Under the pieces are notes generated by a model, which saw nothing but the letters and a program-made list of their open reading frames with translations, made no database searches and was not told the DNA's origin. This document shows positions 1-9,007 of a stretch of DNA of 64,000 nucleotides, piece after piece. The number at the start of each line of letters is the position of its first letter. Position 1 is the stretch's first letter. This DNA comes from Phycisphaerales bacterium (GTDB lineage: Bacteria; Planctomycetota; Phycisphaerae; Phycisphaerales; UBA1924), in contig JARGPA010000008.1 in NCBI GenBank assembly GCA_029213305.1, positions 37,585 through 101,584 on the forward strand. The letters run 5' to 3'. A program made the translations under genes and the position numbers.

Positions 1-1
1 A

Positions 2-1180
2 GAAGATTGGCAAGAAGATATCGATTTTCTTGCAGAGAATCTTCTCTCTCGACACCCAAATTTTTTCACCAAGCACAGCGTTGAGGAGTTCGAATTATCG
101 CTCGCTCGCCTCTATGACCAAATCGATACACTCGATGAACTCCAGATTGTTATGGAGCTAAATCGAGTTGTTGCGCTGGGTGGAGATGCGCATACGAATG
201 TTTCGTTTTCCAAATTCGTCAAAGAAATGCATCGGTTACCTATTCAATGTGTTGTCCTAAAAGATGGGGTTTTTGTATCAGCTGCAAGAAATGATTACCG
301 TGAACTCATCGGCGCACAGATTCATATGATTGGCAATACAGACATTCATGAAGCAATCGATCGTGTAGGGCTGCTCTTCGCACATGAGAATAAATCAAAG
401 CTCATCACAACTGCAAGCTCATACCTCACGATGATGCCTGCGCTGGCGGCGGCTGGAATCGTAGAATCATTTGATTCTGATTCAATCACTCTCACACTCA
501 AAGATGATCTAGGCGAACGAGAAGTTGTTCTTGATTGCTCGATCCAAAGCACGAACCAATCATGGGCAAACTTCACACAACGCTTCTCAGATAGACTTCC
601 CCTGATGTATCGAAAGAGCAACGGATATTACCAAACTGATTATCTCGCAGGATCGAAGACGATGTATCTCGCGTATAACAAGTGTAGAAACGCGAACGAT
701 TTTCCTATGAAGAAACTCGTCGAATTCATTCGCGTAAAATCTGATGAGCTTGATGCGCAAAGAATTATCATTGATTTGAGAATGAACGGCGGCGGTGACG
801 AAACGATTCTTTGGCCGATGATGAAGATGCTTGAAGACTCTGAACGATTCTCGGATCCGGGTGACATCATCACTCTGATTTCAAGATATACATTTAGCTC
901 TGCGATGAGTAATGCTCATCAACTCAAGTCGAGGACTGGCGCTATTCTGATCGGTGAACCCACAGGTGGAAAACCAAACCACTTTGGACAACTGAACTCC
1001 TTCGAACTCCCCCACTCTAAACTCATAATCTGGCACTCTACCAAATGGTTTAACAAAGTGAAAGATGATCCAGACTCTGTGTACCCGGATATTTTGATTG
1101 AGTTTGGATCGGATGATTTCTTCGATGGACAAGATCCGATACTCGAAGCTGCTCTGAGCTTTGATCCGGATGAGGACTAG
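2..1180 (+). CDS. S41 family peptidase, 5' truncated by window edge
   Basis: The reading frame is open from the first bases of the window, so the start and any signal peptide lie outside it. The visible N-terminal part has the WxxDIDFLAENL..RHPNFF pattern seen in periplasmic C-terminal-processing-like S41 peptidases. The core follows: an RMNGGGDE strand and loop, then SRYTFSSAMS with the likely nucleophile serine at codon 896-898, then GEPTGGKP. No separate PDZ domain is obvious in the visible part. The family cleaves proteins in the envelope with a Ser-centred site; the substrate here is unknown. A second, differently built S41 protein lies at 24.4 kb. An ATG at 152 is internal, because coding sense and family similarity continue upstream of it. 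The fold assignment is solid, the physiological role is open. Confidence 0.82.
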   Translation, partial: EDWQEDIDFLAENLLSRHPNFFTKHSVEEFELSLARLYDQIDTLDELQIVMELNRVVALGGDAHTNVSFSKFVKEMHRLPIQCVVLKDGVFVSAARNDYRELIGAQIHMIGNTDIHEAIDRVGLLFAHENKSKLITTASSYLTMMPALAAAGIVESFDSDSITLTLKDDLGEREVVLDCSIQSTNQSWANFTQRFSDRLPLMYRKSNGYYQTDYLAGSKTMYLAYNKCRNANDFPMKKLVEFIRVKSDELDAQRIIIDLRMNGGGDETILWPMMKMLEDSERFSDPGDIITLISRYTFSSAMSNAHQLKSRTGAILIGEPTGGKPNHFGQLNSFELPHSKLIIWHSTKWFNKVKDDPDSVYPDILIEFGSDDFFDGQDPILEAALSFDPDED

Positions 1181-1344
1181 TTTTTGACTCTCCAAGAGAC
1201 TCCTGGGAATCCATTCTGCCAATCTGACAGCCTGTACCAAATTGGGCACCCAATTACGCGGTTCTGCGCTGATACAGACGAAAATTTGGGCGTGCTTTAT
1301 GGCACGGAAGTTGCAACCTGTAATCCGAATAGAAAAGTGCAACG

Positions 1345-1378
1345 CCCCCAATATCGGTGATATCACCAGAATCGGGGG
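1345..1378. promoter_or_regulatory. 34-bp symmetric element upstream of dnaK
   Basis: A perfect 12-bp palindrome (GGTGATATCACC, 1356-1367) sits exactly at the centre of a wider dyad whose outer arms are CCCCC (1345-1349) and GGGGG (1374-1378). It ends 20 bases before the dnaK start codon and just ahead of the Shine-Dalgarno sequence. A second weaker pair, GTTGCA (1310-1315) and TGCAAC (1338-1343), lies immediately upstream. It does not match the CIRCE element bound by HrcA. It could be an operator or an mRNA hairpin in the leader; which of the two is inference. Confidence 0.5.
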
Positions 1379-1398
1379 TTCTAAGAAGGAGGCTTATC

Positions 1399-3306
1399 AT
1401 GGGTAAAATCATCGGAATCGACCTTGGAACGACAAACTCAGTTGTCGCCGTCATGGAAGGCGACTCTCCAAAGGTCTTGATCAATAGCTCAGGCAATCGT
1501 ACCACGCCGTCCGTTGTTGGATTTACTGACAAAGGCGAGCGTCTCGTCGGGCAACAAGCAAAGCATCAACAAGTCACAAACCCGAAGAACACTGTGTTCT
1601 CGATCAAACGGTTCATGGGACGCCGTCACAAGGAAGTGAGCTCAGAAGAGAAGCTCATCCCTTACGAAGTGACAGGAGGCGCTGAAGACTTCGTCAAGGT
1701 AAATATCCGAGGCGAAGAGTTCACTCCTCAAGCGATCTCAGCGATGATCTTGGGTGAACTCAAGAGAACCGCAGAAGACTACCTCGGTGAAACAGTTACC
1801 GAAGCAGTCATCACAGTCCCCGCGTACTTCAACGACGCGCAGCGTCAAGCAACGAAGGATGCAGGAGAGATCGCAGGACTCACAGTCAAGCGCATCATTA
1901 ACGAACCAACCGCGGCGGCACTCGCGTACGGCCTCGAAAAGAAAGCGAACGAGAAGATCGCGGTCTTTGACCTCGGTGGTGGTACATTCGATGTGTCCAT
2001 CCTCGATGTCGGCGACGGCGTATTCGAAGTGCTCTCAACCAACGGCGACACCCATCTCGGTGGCGACGACTGGGATCAGCGCTTGATCGAGTTCCTCGCA
2101 GAGGAGTTCCGCAAAGCGGAAGGCGTCGATCTCACAAGCGACGCGATGGCGATGCAACGACTCAAGGAAGCTGCTGAAAAGGCAAAGATCGAACTTTCCA
2201 ACTCACAGGAAACTACAATCAACCTGCCGTTCATCACAGCGACAGACTCAGGTCCGAAGCATCTTCAACAAACACTCTCACGCTCGAAGTTTGAATCACT
2301 CTGTGATGATCTCTTCAATCGCGTAAAAGCTCCGTGTCTCAATGCAATCAAGGATGCAGGAATCGACATCTCAAAGATCGATGAAATCGTTCTTGTTGGT
2401 GGTTCGACCCGTATGCCTAAGGTTCAAGAAATCGCGAAGGAACTCTTCGGGAAAGAACCAAACAAGTCTGTTAACCCTGACGAAGTTGTTGCGATCGGCG
2501 CTGCAGTACAAGGCGGAGTTCTCTCAGGCGATGTCAAAGATGTCCTCCTCCTCGATGTGACTCCGTTGTCACTCGGCGTCGAAACCATGGGTGGCGTGAT
2601 GACCAAGCTCATCGAACGCAACACAACCATTCCAACTTCGAAGAAGGAAACCTTCTCGACTGCAGCGGATAATCAACCAAGTGTTCAGATCCATGTCCTT
2701 CAAGGCGAACGCGAGTTCGCGAAAGATAACCGGACATTGGGTATGTTTGAACTCGCGGATATCCCACCTGCGGCACGGGGAACACCTCAAATCGAGGTCG
2801 AGTTCGCACTCGACGCGAATGGTATCCTCCAGGTTACTGCGACTGATAAGGGAACAGGCAAGAAGGCCGACATCCGTATCGAAAACTCAGGCGGTCTAGA
2901 CACTTCCGAAATCGATAAGATGAAAGCAGACGCGGAAGCGCATGCTGAAGAAGACAAGAAGCGTCGTGAACTCGTTGATCTGAAGAATCGTGCAGATGGC
3001 ACAATCGCTCAGGTCCGCAAGAGCCTCGAAGAGCACGGCGAGAAGGTCACTCCTGAAATCCGTAGTTCGATTGAATCAGCAATATCAAGCCTTGAAACAA
3101 AGCTCAAGGATGAATCAATCACGAAGGAAGCGATTGAAGCTGGACTCAAGGAACTCGAAGATGCTTCGATGGAACTTGGAAAGGTGATCTATGAAGCAAG
3201 CGCCGCAGAAGCTGGCAATGCTGAAGGTGCACCAAGCGAGCCAGCAACCCCAAGCGATCCGGATGTGATCGATGCTGAATACGAAGTGAAGGACGAAGGC
3301 AACTAA
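1399..3306 (+). CDS. dnaK: Molecular chaperone DnaK (Hsp70)
   Basis: This is a full-length Hsp70 of 635 residues, the ATP-driven chaperone that holds and refolds unfolded cytoplasmic proteins with DnaJ and GrpE. The N-terminal ATPase domain starts with [17 protein letters not shown] and contains the phosphate loop [14 protein letters not shown] and the [11 protein letters not shown] motif. The substrate-binding domain follows from about residue 385 ([14 protein letters not shown]), and the C-terminal lid is rich in charged helices and ends in an acidic tail. The start chosen has an AAGGAGG ribosome site 8 bases upstream. An in-frame GTG 14 codons earlier lies inside the upstream palindrome and is unlikely. 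No dnaJ, grpE or hrcA is adjacent, so dnaK appears to be a single-gene unit closed by a strong terminator. Confidence 0.98.
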   Translation: MGKIIGIDLGTTNSVVAVMEGDSPKVLINSSGNRTTPSVVGFTDKGERLVGQQAKHQQVTNPKNTVFSIKRFMGRRHKEVSSEEKLIPYEVTGGAEDFVKVNIRGEEFTPQAISAMILGELKRTAEDYLGETVTEAVITVPAYFNDAQRQATKDAGEIAGLTVKRIINEPTAAALAYGLEKKANEKIAVFDLGGGTFDVSILDVGDGVFEVLSTNGDTHLGGDDWDQRLIEFLAEEFRKAEGVDLTSDAMAMQRLKEAAEKAKIELSNSQETTINLPFITATDSGPKHLQQTLSRSKFESLCDDLFNRVKAPCLNAIKDAGIDISKIDEIVLVGGSTRMPKVQEIAKELFGKEPNKSVNPDEVVAIGAAVQGGVLSGDVKDVLLLDVTPLSLGVETMGGVMTKLIERNTTIPTSKKETFSTAADNQPSVQIHVLQGEREFAKDNRTLGMFELADIPPAARGTPQIEVEFALDANGILQVTATDKGTGKKADIRIENSGGLDTSEIDKMKADAEAHAEEDKKRRELVDLKNRADGTIAQVRKSLEEHGEKVTPEIRSSIESAISSLETKLKDESITKEAIEAGLKELEDASMELGKVIYEASAAEAGNAEGAPSEPATPSDPDVIDAEYEVKDEGN

Positions 3307-3328
3307 GTCTCTCAATGTTCAACTTATA

Positions 3329-3356
3329 ACCCGTCTCCAGGTGAGACGGGTTTTTT
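3329..3356 (+). terminator. Rho-independent terminator of dnaK
   Basis: CCCGTCTC and GAGACGGG form an 8-bp stem around a 5-base loop and are followed directly by six T. It lies 22 bases after the dnaK stop and slightly overlaps the end of the convergent gene. Confidence 0.93.
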
Positions 3357-4491
3357 ATTTGTACTTGGGTTTGGGTAACTCAAGTCCATCGCGTGTCCAG
3401 AGAATCGAAAGCGAAACCCGACTACGAGGGGGGAGCGACACAAGCACGACGAAACGAGCAACACTTCGCCCAATGAAAACTCCCAAGAGTCCAAAGATTG
3501 CGGCGGAGGTCACCATGAGTGGACCGATGACATATACGAGATGATCTCGAGCGACTTCGCTTGCATACGACATCATGCTGTTATCCATTGATGTTGAAAC
3601 AACAAGCACCAATGCGATACAACTTACTACGATTGGAAGAATGATTGCAACTCTCCGTCTGGATCCGAGGAGGGCAACGCTCCAGAAAATTCCCGCGATC
3701 GTCGACACGATCGATATTGGAATTAACATAATCAGGAACTCCCGATTTACATTTGCCCAAAGCCCCCCTTTTTCTTCAATCATGGGTCCGAGCTCATTTT
3801 CTATCCAGTTGTTTGAGATAGTTGTCCATCGATATGAACCTCCCATGAGTGAACCCGTTTGAACTCCATTGATCGAAGTTGATGTTGTTGTTGATCCATC
3901 ACTCTCTGTGGTGACTGTTGTTGTAATCCCGTTAATTGTTGTGGAAACTGAGCCCGAAACAACATTTTGAAGAACTGGATCTATCGTTGCAACTTCGGGA
4001 TCTTCAACTGTTGTATCCGGTTCTGGATTGATCACTACTGGATCACTTTCAACTGGATTCATCGAGTCTTTGACTCGTTTCTGCTCTTCGATCGCCGCAA
4101 GAGATTGTGCTTCGACCCATCTGCTGTGCGCAAATCCAATTTCCTCGCTCAGCTTTTCACTTGCGATATCAATCGATCCAAAGCTCAGCCCCATGATAAT
4201 GAGTGAGTTAATCGCGAATGCCACAAGTAGCGAGACAACCCATCCGGCGCCAAGGATAACTCTGAATCGGTTCACCCAATGCGACATGGTTGGATAGCTC
4301 TGAATCGCGGCGACTTCGCCGCACTCTGGACATCTTGTGATTGCGAGATTGTAATGTTCTTCTTTAACTACTGGTTGACCGAACAGATTAAACCCGCATC
4401 CAATACATGCACGATCCGCGCGGATTTGCTCGTGGTGCTCGACATTGCGAGTTCCTTTGAAAGAATCATTCGTTGTGTTTTCTGATTCCAT
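3355..4491 (-). CDS. Membrane protein with N-terminal zinc knuckle
   Basis: I do not recognise a named family. The 378-residue product begins with a short polar tail and two CxxC pairs (C29/C32 and C54/C57, the second as CPECG) that probably bind one zinc ion. One membrane helix follows at about 78-100. A long acidic and then Thr/Ser-rich stretch (about 130-225) comes next, presumably on the far side of the membrane. About three more hydrophobic helices lie at 262-285, 292-312 and 330-352. The C-terminus is basic. The same plan (zinc knuckle plus membrane helices) recurs in three other genes of this window, including the adjacent leftward gene, with which it may be co-transcribed. There is no clear ribosome site at the ATG. 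Function unknown. Confidence 0.72.
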   Translation of the reverse strand: MESENTTNDSFKGTRNVEHHEQIRADRACIGCGFNLFGQPVVKEEHYNLAITRCPECGEVAAIQSYPTMSHWVNRFRVILGAGWVVSLLVAFAINSLIIMGLSFGSIDIASEKLSEEIGFAHSRWVEAQSLAAIEEQKRVKDSMNPVESDPVVINPEPDTTVEDPEVATIDPVLQNVVSGSVSTTINGITTTVTTESDGSTTTSTSINGVQTGSLMGGSYRWTTISNNWIENELGPMIEEKGGLWANVNREFLIMLIPISIVSTIAGIFWSVALLGSRRRVAIILPIVVSCIALVLVVSTSMDNSMMSYASEVARDHLVYVIGPLMVTSAAIFGLLGVFIGRSVARFVVLVSLPPRSRVSLSILWTRDGLELPKPKYK

Positions 4492-4544
4492 AATTCTGTT
4501 AACCCCATATTCTCAAACACACACTGTGCGCCGTTGCGACTCGC

Positions 4545-5243
4545 TCATTTTTCATATGCCCGTCTCTTGCGTTGTTTTTTGAGAACTCGTCGAAATTTGT
4601 TCGATTGACTTTTTCTCATTGATCCACTTAAAACTCGCACCGCGAGAAATCCCAACAGGATCGGGATCAATATCAACATCAGCAATTTTCCACGTATCAG
4701 TAATGCATTGACAGTTATATTGTCAGTTGTTGTCTCAAAATTCCCCACTAAAGCAATGAGCTCTACGAGCTTGCTCGTCGAGTAATCAATCGTCCCAAAG
4801 AAGGCCCCGACGGAGACAAGGATTACAAGTGGAACCCAGAATCGGTGATGTGCATACATAATGCGTATCGAATACCCCATGATGAATGAGAAGAGCACGA
4901 TTCCCCATGATCCGAGTGCGGTATTAATATCAAGCGCAGTAAAGCTTTCTACTAGATGTAAATTTCCTCTAAAATCGACAAAGATATCCTCTGCCCAAAC
5001 GACGAATCCCCAAAGTATCAACCCCATAATGAGGGTCATCGCAAACTTCCCGATCACAAGCCGAATCGCGATGTTTGTTCGAAGGTATTGTCTCCAAAAC
5101 TCACGATCTGGATGCTTAGTGCGAACACACGCAGCATTGCATCCAGGACATACAACAACAGGTAATCCATAATGCGGATCTGGAACAGCGCGAATTCTCG
5201 CGAGTTCAACAAGACAAGTTGGGCAAATGTGTGATTTGGGCAC
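4545..5243 (-). CDS. Membrane protein with N-terminal zinc knuckle
   Basis: This is an unrecognised 232-residue protein. C7/C10 and C32/C35 make a paired CxxC zinc knuckle at the extreme N-terminus, and the remainder holds about four membrane helices (near 60-84, 110-132, 138-158 and 185-210) and ends in a strongly basic tail. It reads in the same direction as the 378-residue zinc-knuckle membrane protein that starts 53 bases downstream of its stop, so the two probably form a unit. The start is a GTG, because no upstream in-frame start is available before a stop. Its likely role is a membrane sensor or assembly factor, but nothing in the sequence proves this. Confidence 0.65.
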   Translation of the reverse strand: MPKSHICPTCLVELARIRAVPDPHYGLPVVVCPGCNAACVRTKHPDREFWRQYLRTNIAIRLVIGKFAMTLIMGLILWGFVVWAEDIFVDFRGNLHLVESFTALDINTALGSWGIVLFSFIMGYSIRIMYAHHRFWVPLVILVSVGAFFGTIDYSTSKLVELIALVGNFETTTDNITVNALLIRGKLLMLILIPILLGFLAVRVLSGSMRKSQSNKFRRVLKKQRKRRAYEK

Positions 5244-5397
5244 ATCAACATCATACCGATTTCTTGATTGCCAGTTTCATCGAATGTAACAGTTGACTCG
5301 GATGAGTATGGTGCCTTTCCTCCATGACCCGAGCTCGGGGATGATGCTACGGGTGAGAGGACTTTCGAATCTTTCGAGAAGAAACAGGTGAATACTT

Positions 5398-6327
5398 ATG
5401 AATAAGAATCGTATGAATACGGCCGCAATTATTGCGATCGTTGCAGGAATGGGTACTACTGGGCTTGCAGCGGAAGACACAACGACCGCGCTCGAACGTC
5501 TTGAAGCTGCACGAGTTGCGTTCGAACAAGCAAAGATCGAACTCGCAGCGGCACAAGCAGCAGTGTCAGGTGAAATCAGCTCTGGAGTTCAAGTAGACGC
5601 AGAAACAGACGCAACTCGTCGCGCTCAACCTGAAGAAGAAGCAGAAGTGCCTGCGGATCCAACTTCATGGAGTGAAGGCTGGGAATGGGCAGCGAGCGTT
5701 GCAATGACCGGTTCATCTGGTAATACTGAGAACTTTGGTGCTCGGGCTGCAATCGACGGCGAACGCAACACTTCTGATTATGAAACATCACTTTCATTGT
5801 CATACATCTACGGCACATCCGACGGGACGAAGAACACTTCTCGCGGCCAACTTGCTCTTCGCAACGATTGGTTGACTGAAGGCAAATGGCGCTACTTCGC
5901 AGAAGGCAAGTACGAGTACGATGAGTTCCAAATCTGGGAACATCGTCTGTCAGGCGCTGTCGGCGTTGGATACGAACTCATCAAGAACGACAAGCAAACC
6001 CTCATCGGGCGCGTCGGTGTCGGAGGCAGCTACGAAATGGGTGGCGCCGCAAAGGAAGAGTTCATCCCTGAAGGACTCATTGGGCTCGACTGGGAATACA
6101 AAATCTCAGATAACTCCACTTTGACTGCTTCAACAACCTACTACCCAAGCTTTGATGATCTCGGCGAGTTCCGCTGGAACAACAACGCAGGTCTCGAAGT
6201 CGTCATGGACGCAGAAACAGGTATGACACTCAATACCGGTTTCGAGCATCGTCACGATTCCGATCCAGGTAGCGGATTCAAACCAAACGATCTCAACTAC
6301 TACATGGGACTCGGCTGGAAGTTCTAA
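5398..6327 (+). CDS. DUF481 (YdiY-like) outer-membrane beta-barrel
   Basis: The 309-residue product has a signal peptide (basic MNKNR start, hydrophobic stretch, cleavage near GLAAED), then a short helical region with Ala/Glu-rich heptads (about 28-65). A run of amphipathic beta strands follows that fits the DUF481 salt-induced outer-membrane protein family, starting WEWAASVAMTGSSGNTE and ending with an aromatic residue at the C-terminus (GLGWKF). This end is the usual recognition signal for barrel insertion by BamA. The coiled N-terminal segment may help it oligomerise or touch the cell wall. An AGGTG ribosome site precedes the ATG. The gene stands alone on this strand and is closed by its own terminator. 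Function within the family is poorly defined. Confidence 0.85.
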   Translation: MNKNRMNTAAIIAIVAGMGTTGLAAEDTTTALERLEAARVAFEQAKIELAAAQAAVSGEISSGVQVDAETDATRRAQPEEEAEVPADPTSWSEGWEWAASVAMTGSSGNTENFGARAAIDGERNTSDYETSLSLSYIYGTSDGTKNTSRGQLALRNDWLTEGKWRYFAEGKYEYDEFQIWEHRLSGAVGVGYELIKNDKQTLIGRVGVGGSYEMGGAAKEEFIPEGLIGLDWEYKISDNSTLTASTTYYPSFDDLGEFRWNNNAGLEVVMDAETGMTLNTGFEHRHDSDPGSGFKPNDLNYYMGLGWKF

Positions 6328-6349
6328 ACTGAATCATTCCATATGATTA

Positions 6350-6937
6350 TCAAGGAGCGGCCGAGAGGTCGCTCTTTTTAATTCCAATGTCAGCAAAGAC
6401 ATTGGCAAGATCCGTGTTGTCGCGTCCACATTCTGGACAAGGTACAGACTTTGGTAAGTGAACAAGCGAATACCCACACCCTGGACATGTCCCGTATTTA
6501 TAGACTTTGTATCTGGGCGATAGTTTTCGTGAGACTAGGTTACCAATAAAGAACCCAACGAAACCGACGAGCGTGCTCGTTACTTGATCATTACTTGTTG
6601 CCCAAATCGATGCATACAAGATTACACATAGTGTGGAACAACCAAAACACCAATTCGTTGCGTGCCAAATGTGAACCTTTCGGGTTAACATTTTAAAAAA
6701 TGGGCTGACCACTAACCCCCCGAGCAGCGCCCCAATGAGGACTGACCAGATCATCGGTACAGAATAAATTGCACGAATAGGGAATGTTCTAAACTCAAGG
6801 ATGAGAGAACAAATTCCTGCGATACTCGCAGTGAGAAATGTACTCAAAATAAACGCGAGAAGCATTCGTCTCGAAACAGATAGCACAGTCTTCTCATGAC
6901 GCGTGTGGTCGGCTGCTTTGAGTATCCTGTTGGACAT
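6350..6937 (-). CDS. Membrane protein with C-terminal zinc knuckle, coupled to mqnE
   Basis: This is an unrecognised 195-residue protein with about four hydrophobic helices (roughly 25-48, 56-80, 90-112 and 118-135). After them come a basic stretch and a CPGCGYSL...CPECG double knuckle near residues 153-172, then a short polar tail. Its ATG overlaps the mqnE stop codon by one base (TAATG), which predicts translational coupling and a shared transcript rdgB-mqnE-this gene. The coupling suggests a role linked to membrane quinone metabolism or simply a stable operon habit; no motif supports a specific activity. The knuckle resembles those of the other zinc-knuckle membrane proteins in this window, but here it sits at the opposite end of the chain. 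Confidence 0.68.
   Translation of the reverse strand: MSNRILKAADHTRHEKTVLSVSRRMLLAFILSTFLTASIAGICSLILEFRTFPIRAIYSVPMIWSVLIGALLGGLVVSPFFKMLTRKVHIWHATNWCFGCSTLCVILYASIWATSNDQVTSTLVGFVGFFIGNLVSRKLSPRYKVYKYGTCPGCGYSLVHLPKSVPCPECGRDNTDLANVFADIGIKKSDLSAAP
6355..6379 (+). terminator. Terminator of the DUF481 gene
   Basis: GAGCGGCC and GGTCGCTC form an 8-bp stem (one G-T pair) around GAGA, followed by five T. It lies inside the last codons of the convergent zinc-knuckle gene, so the same DNA codes for protein on one strand and stops transcription on the other. Confidence 0.85.
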
Positions 6938-8241
6938 TACACTTCAACTTTCCAAGAACTCCCATCGCGTTCAACTCTTCGATAGAGTGTATCGCGTTCG
7001 ATTGCTTGATAACCTGCTTCTCCGATTGCACGCTTGAGATCCAACTCGGTTGTCTCTTGATGTGTTCCTTCCCCTACTGCTTTCGTGATATCGTACCAGA
7101 CGACCGTGCCGTCGATATCGTCGGCCCCTGCTTCGAGCATGAGCTGCGCCATCGGGAGAGTTTGCATGATCCAAAACGCTTTCACATGCGGAAAATTGTC
7201 AAGCATCAAACGAGTAACTGCGATTGTGCGAAGGTTTTCGATACCTGCAGGACCTGGGAGATGTTCGAGCGCTGAACCATCAGGAAAGAAAGGTAACGGC
7301 GTAATCGTTTGGTAGTATCCTCCGCGATTGGACATCGCAGGGGTAGGCAACTTCGATCCATCCATGTTCAGTGTGATTACCGGCGCTGTGATTTGCTCGG
7401 ACTCCTGAATACCTTCTGCGATGTATCCTTCTGGGTCACCTTCGTATCCGAGACGATGGAGTGCTTGATCTTGTGAACGACGAAGGATTTCCATATGTCG
7501 GAGTCGTTCGTCGATCTGATCCACATGGCCGTAAAGCATAGTGCAGTTTGTGTTGAGTCCGAGTTCATGCGCAACGAGATGGACATCGAGCCATTCGTGA
7601 GCGCCGATCTTGGTTTTGAATGCTTCTTTGTGGACTCGTTCATCGAAGACTTCGGCGCCGCCGCCGGGGAGTGAACCGAGTCCTGCTTCTTTCAATCGTT
7701 GGAGAACCCAACGCACTCCGGCTTGTGTGTCATCTCTCTTGTATACTTTCGCGATGCGCGCGAGATGCACCAACTCCACAGCCGTGAATGCTTTGAGATG
7801 GACATTCGGCGCGACTTTGCGAAGTTCGCAGAGCATTTCTGTGTAATACTCGAATGGGAGATACGGGTTGAGCCCACCCACGATGTGAAACTCTGTTGCG
7901 CCCGATTCGACAGCCTTGCGTCCTTGCTCTTTGATGTAATCCAAGTCACGAGTGTATTCGCCTTCTTCCCCTTGTTTGCGAGCAAACTCGCAGAACTTGC
8001 AAGAGAGCGCACATACATTTGAGTAGTTCAAGTGACGATTAATGTTGTAGTACGCAACCCCAGGGTGAATCCGATCTCGCACAATCTTTGCGAGTTCGAG
8101 CACACTCCAGATGTCAGTGGTTCGATAGAGAACTTGTCCATCTTCGAGGGTGAGTCGTTGGCCTTTGAGAACTTTCTCTCGGATCGACTCGATCGCGGGA
8201 TCAGTATTTGGAATCAGCTTTGGTGCACTCAACGTAGTCAT
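6937..8241 (-). CDS. mqnE: Aminofutalosine synthase MqnE (radical SAM)
   Basis: This is a 434-residue radical SAM enzyme of the futalosine route to menaquinone. MqnE joins the chorismate-derived enolpyruvyl benzoate to SAM, giving aminofutalosine. The [4Fe-4S]-binding CxxxCxxC motif is C77, C81 and C84 in NVCALSCKFC. Downstream are the family patterns GATEFHIVGGLNP, SLPGGGAEVFDERV and NCTMLYGHVD, which fit MqnE better than its paralogue MqnC. An AGGA ribosome site lies 7 bases before the ATG. It follows rdgB by 30 bases on the same strand and overlaps the downstream membrane protein gene. The other mqn genes are not in the window, so the pathway is dispersed in this genome. It indicates a menaquinone-using respiratory chain. 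Confidence 0.95.
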   Translation of the reverse strand: MTTLSAPKLIPNTDPAIESIREKVLKGQRLTLEDGQVLYRTTDIWSVLELAKIVRDRIHPGVAYYNINRHLNYSNVCALSCKFCEFARKQGEEGEYTRDLDYIKEQGRKAVESGATEFHIVGGLNPYLPFEYYTEMLCELRKVAPNVHLKAFTAVELVHLARIAKVYKRDDTQAGVRWVLQRLKEAGLGSLPGGGAEVFDERVHKEAFKTKIGAHEWLDVHLVAHELGLNTNCTMLYGHVDQIDERLRHMEILRRSQDQALHRLGYEGDPEGYIAEGIQESEQITAPVITLNMDGSKLPTPAMSNRGGYYQTITPLPFFPDGSALEHLPGPAGIENLRTIAVTRLMLDNFPHVKAFWIMQTLPMAQLMLEAGADDIDGTVVWYDITKAVGEGTHQETTELDLKRAIGEAGYQAIERDTLYRRVERDGSSWKVEV

Positions 8242-8271
8242 GACAAATCCTAGGTCTGGGGCAGTGAGTTT

Positions 8272-8928
8272 TCATTTATTACTGAAAATCGATTCAATCT
8301 CTCGAATCATACTTTGGACTGCTTTGGCGCGATGAGAGATCTTATTTTTTTCAGTTGTTTCCATCTCTGCGCTGGTATTCTCGAAATGAGGCGCGACAAG
8401 AAAGAGAGGATCGTATCCGAATCCGTTTTCGCCTCTGGGAACTTCGCCGTCTTGTCCGATGCGCCCCTCGAAGAGTCCTTCGCTTGACGCGAGGACTGCT
8501 CCAGTTGGATCTGCAAAGACCATCGTACATGTGAATCTCGCAGTCCTGCGTTCGTCAGTGATCCCCGTAAGTTCGAGCATAACTCGTTCACAATTGCGGT
8601 CATCGCGTTCTTGTCGAGTCATCGATGCTGCTTGTCCTTCTACATCGCCGTCAAAGGCATAATGAGATGAAATCACGCCTGGTTTACCGTTCAGTGCATC
8701 AATGATCAAACCCGAATCATCTGCGAGGCAATGCATCGAAGTCGCTTTGGCGTATGCGATTGCTTTGATCGTTGCATTCTCTAGAAAGGTATCTCCAGAT
8801 TCATCGGGTTCAGGGAATGATTGATCAAACCCATCGAGTCCGATAACATCAATTCCTGAGTCCTTGAGTAGGGATTGGAGTTCATTAATTTTGCCTGGGT
8901 TCTGTGTTGCCAAAACGATTGTGGGCAT
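8272..8928 (-). CDS. rdgB: RdgB/HAM1 non-canonical purine NTP pyrophosphatase
   Basis: The 218-residue product begins with the HAM1 family signature IVLATQNPGKINELQSLL and carries LADDSGLIIDAL, GKPGVISSHYA and GENGFGYDPLF, which together form the nucleotide pocket and metal site. The family hydrolyses ITP, dITP and XTP to monophosphates and keeps deaminated purines out of DNA and RNA. A GAGAAGGA ribosome site precedes the ATG. It is the first gene of a probable operon with mqnE and the zinc-knuckle membrane protein, and its promoter must lie in the 79-base gap shared with the divergent sugar kinase gene. Length is near the family norm of about 200. Confidence 0.96.
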   Translation of the reverse strand: MPTIVLATQNPGKINELQSLLKDSGIDVIGLDGFDQSFPEPDESGDTFLENATIKAIAYAKATSMHCLADDSGLIIDALNGKPGVISSHYAFDGDVEGQAASMTRQERDDRNCERVMLELTGITDERRTARFTCTMVFADPTGAVLASSEGLFEGRIGQDGEVPRGENGFGYDPLFLVAPHFENTSAEMETTEKNKISHRAKAVQSMIREIESIFSNK

Positions 8929-9007
8929 AGATAGTCCTTCTCCCGATATGGGATCTATGGTATGCTTATTCCAATCTGCGAAAGGACTTGCCTAAGCTTA
9001 TTTCCCT

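Noticed and set aside
881-1366. Minus-strand open frame opposite the S41 gene end and dnaK leader
   Set aside because: It overlaps the conserved S41 coding end and the dnaK regulatory region and resembles no protein family.
1181-1398. CIRCE/HrcA operator before dnaK
   Set aside because: No TTAGCACTC-N9-GAGTGCTAA or close variant is present; only the different 34-bp dyad is found.
4700-4730. TGACA/TGTCA inverted repeat as a promoter or operator
   Set aside because: It lies within the coding sequence of a membrane protein, away from any start, and is probably chance.
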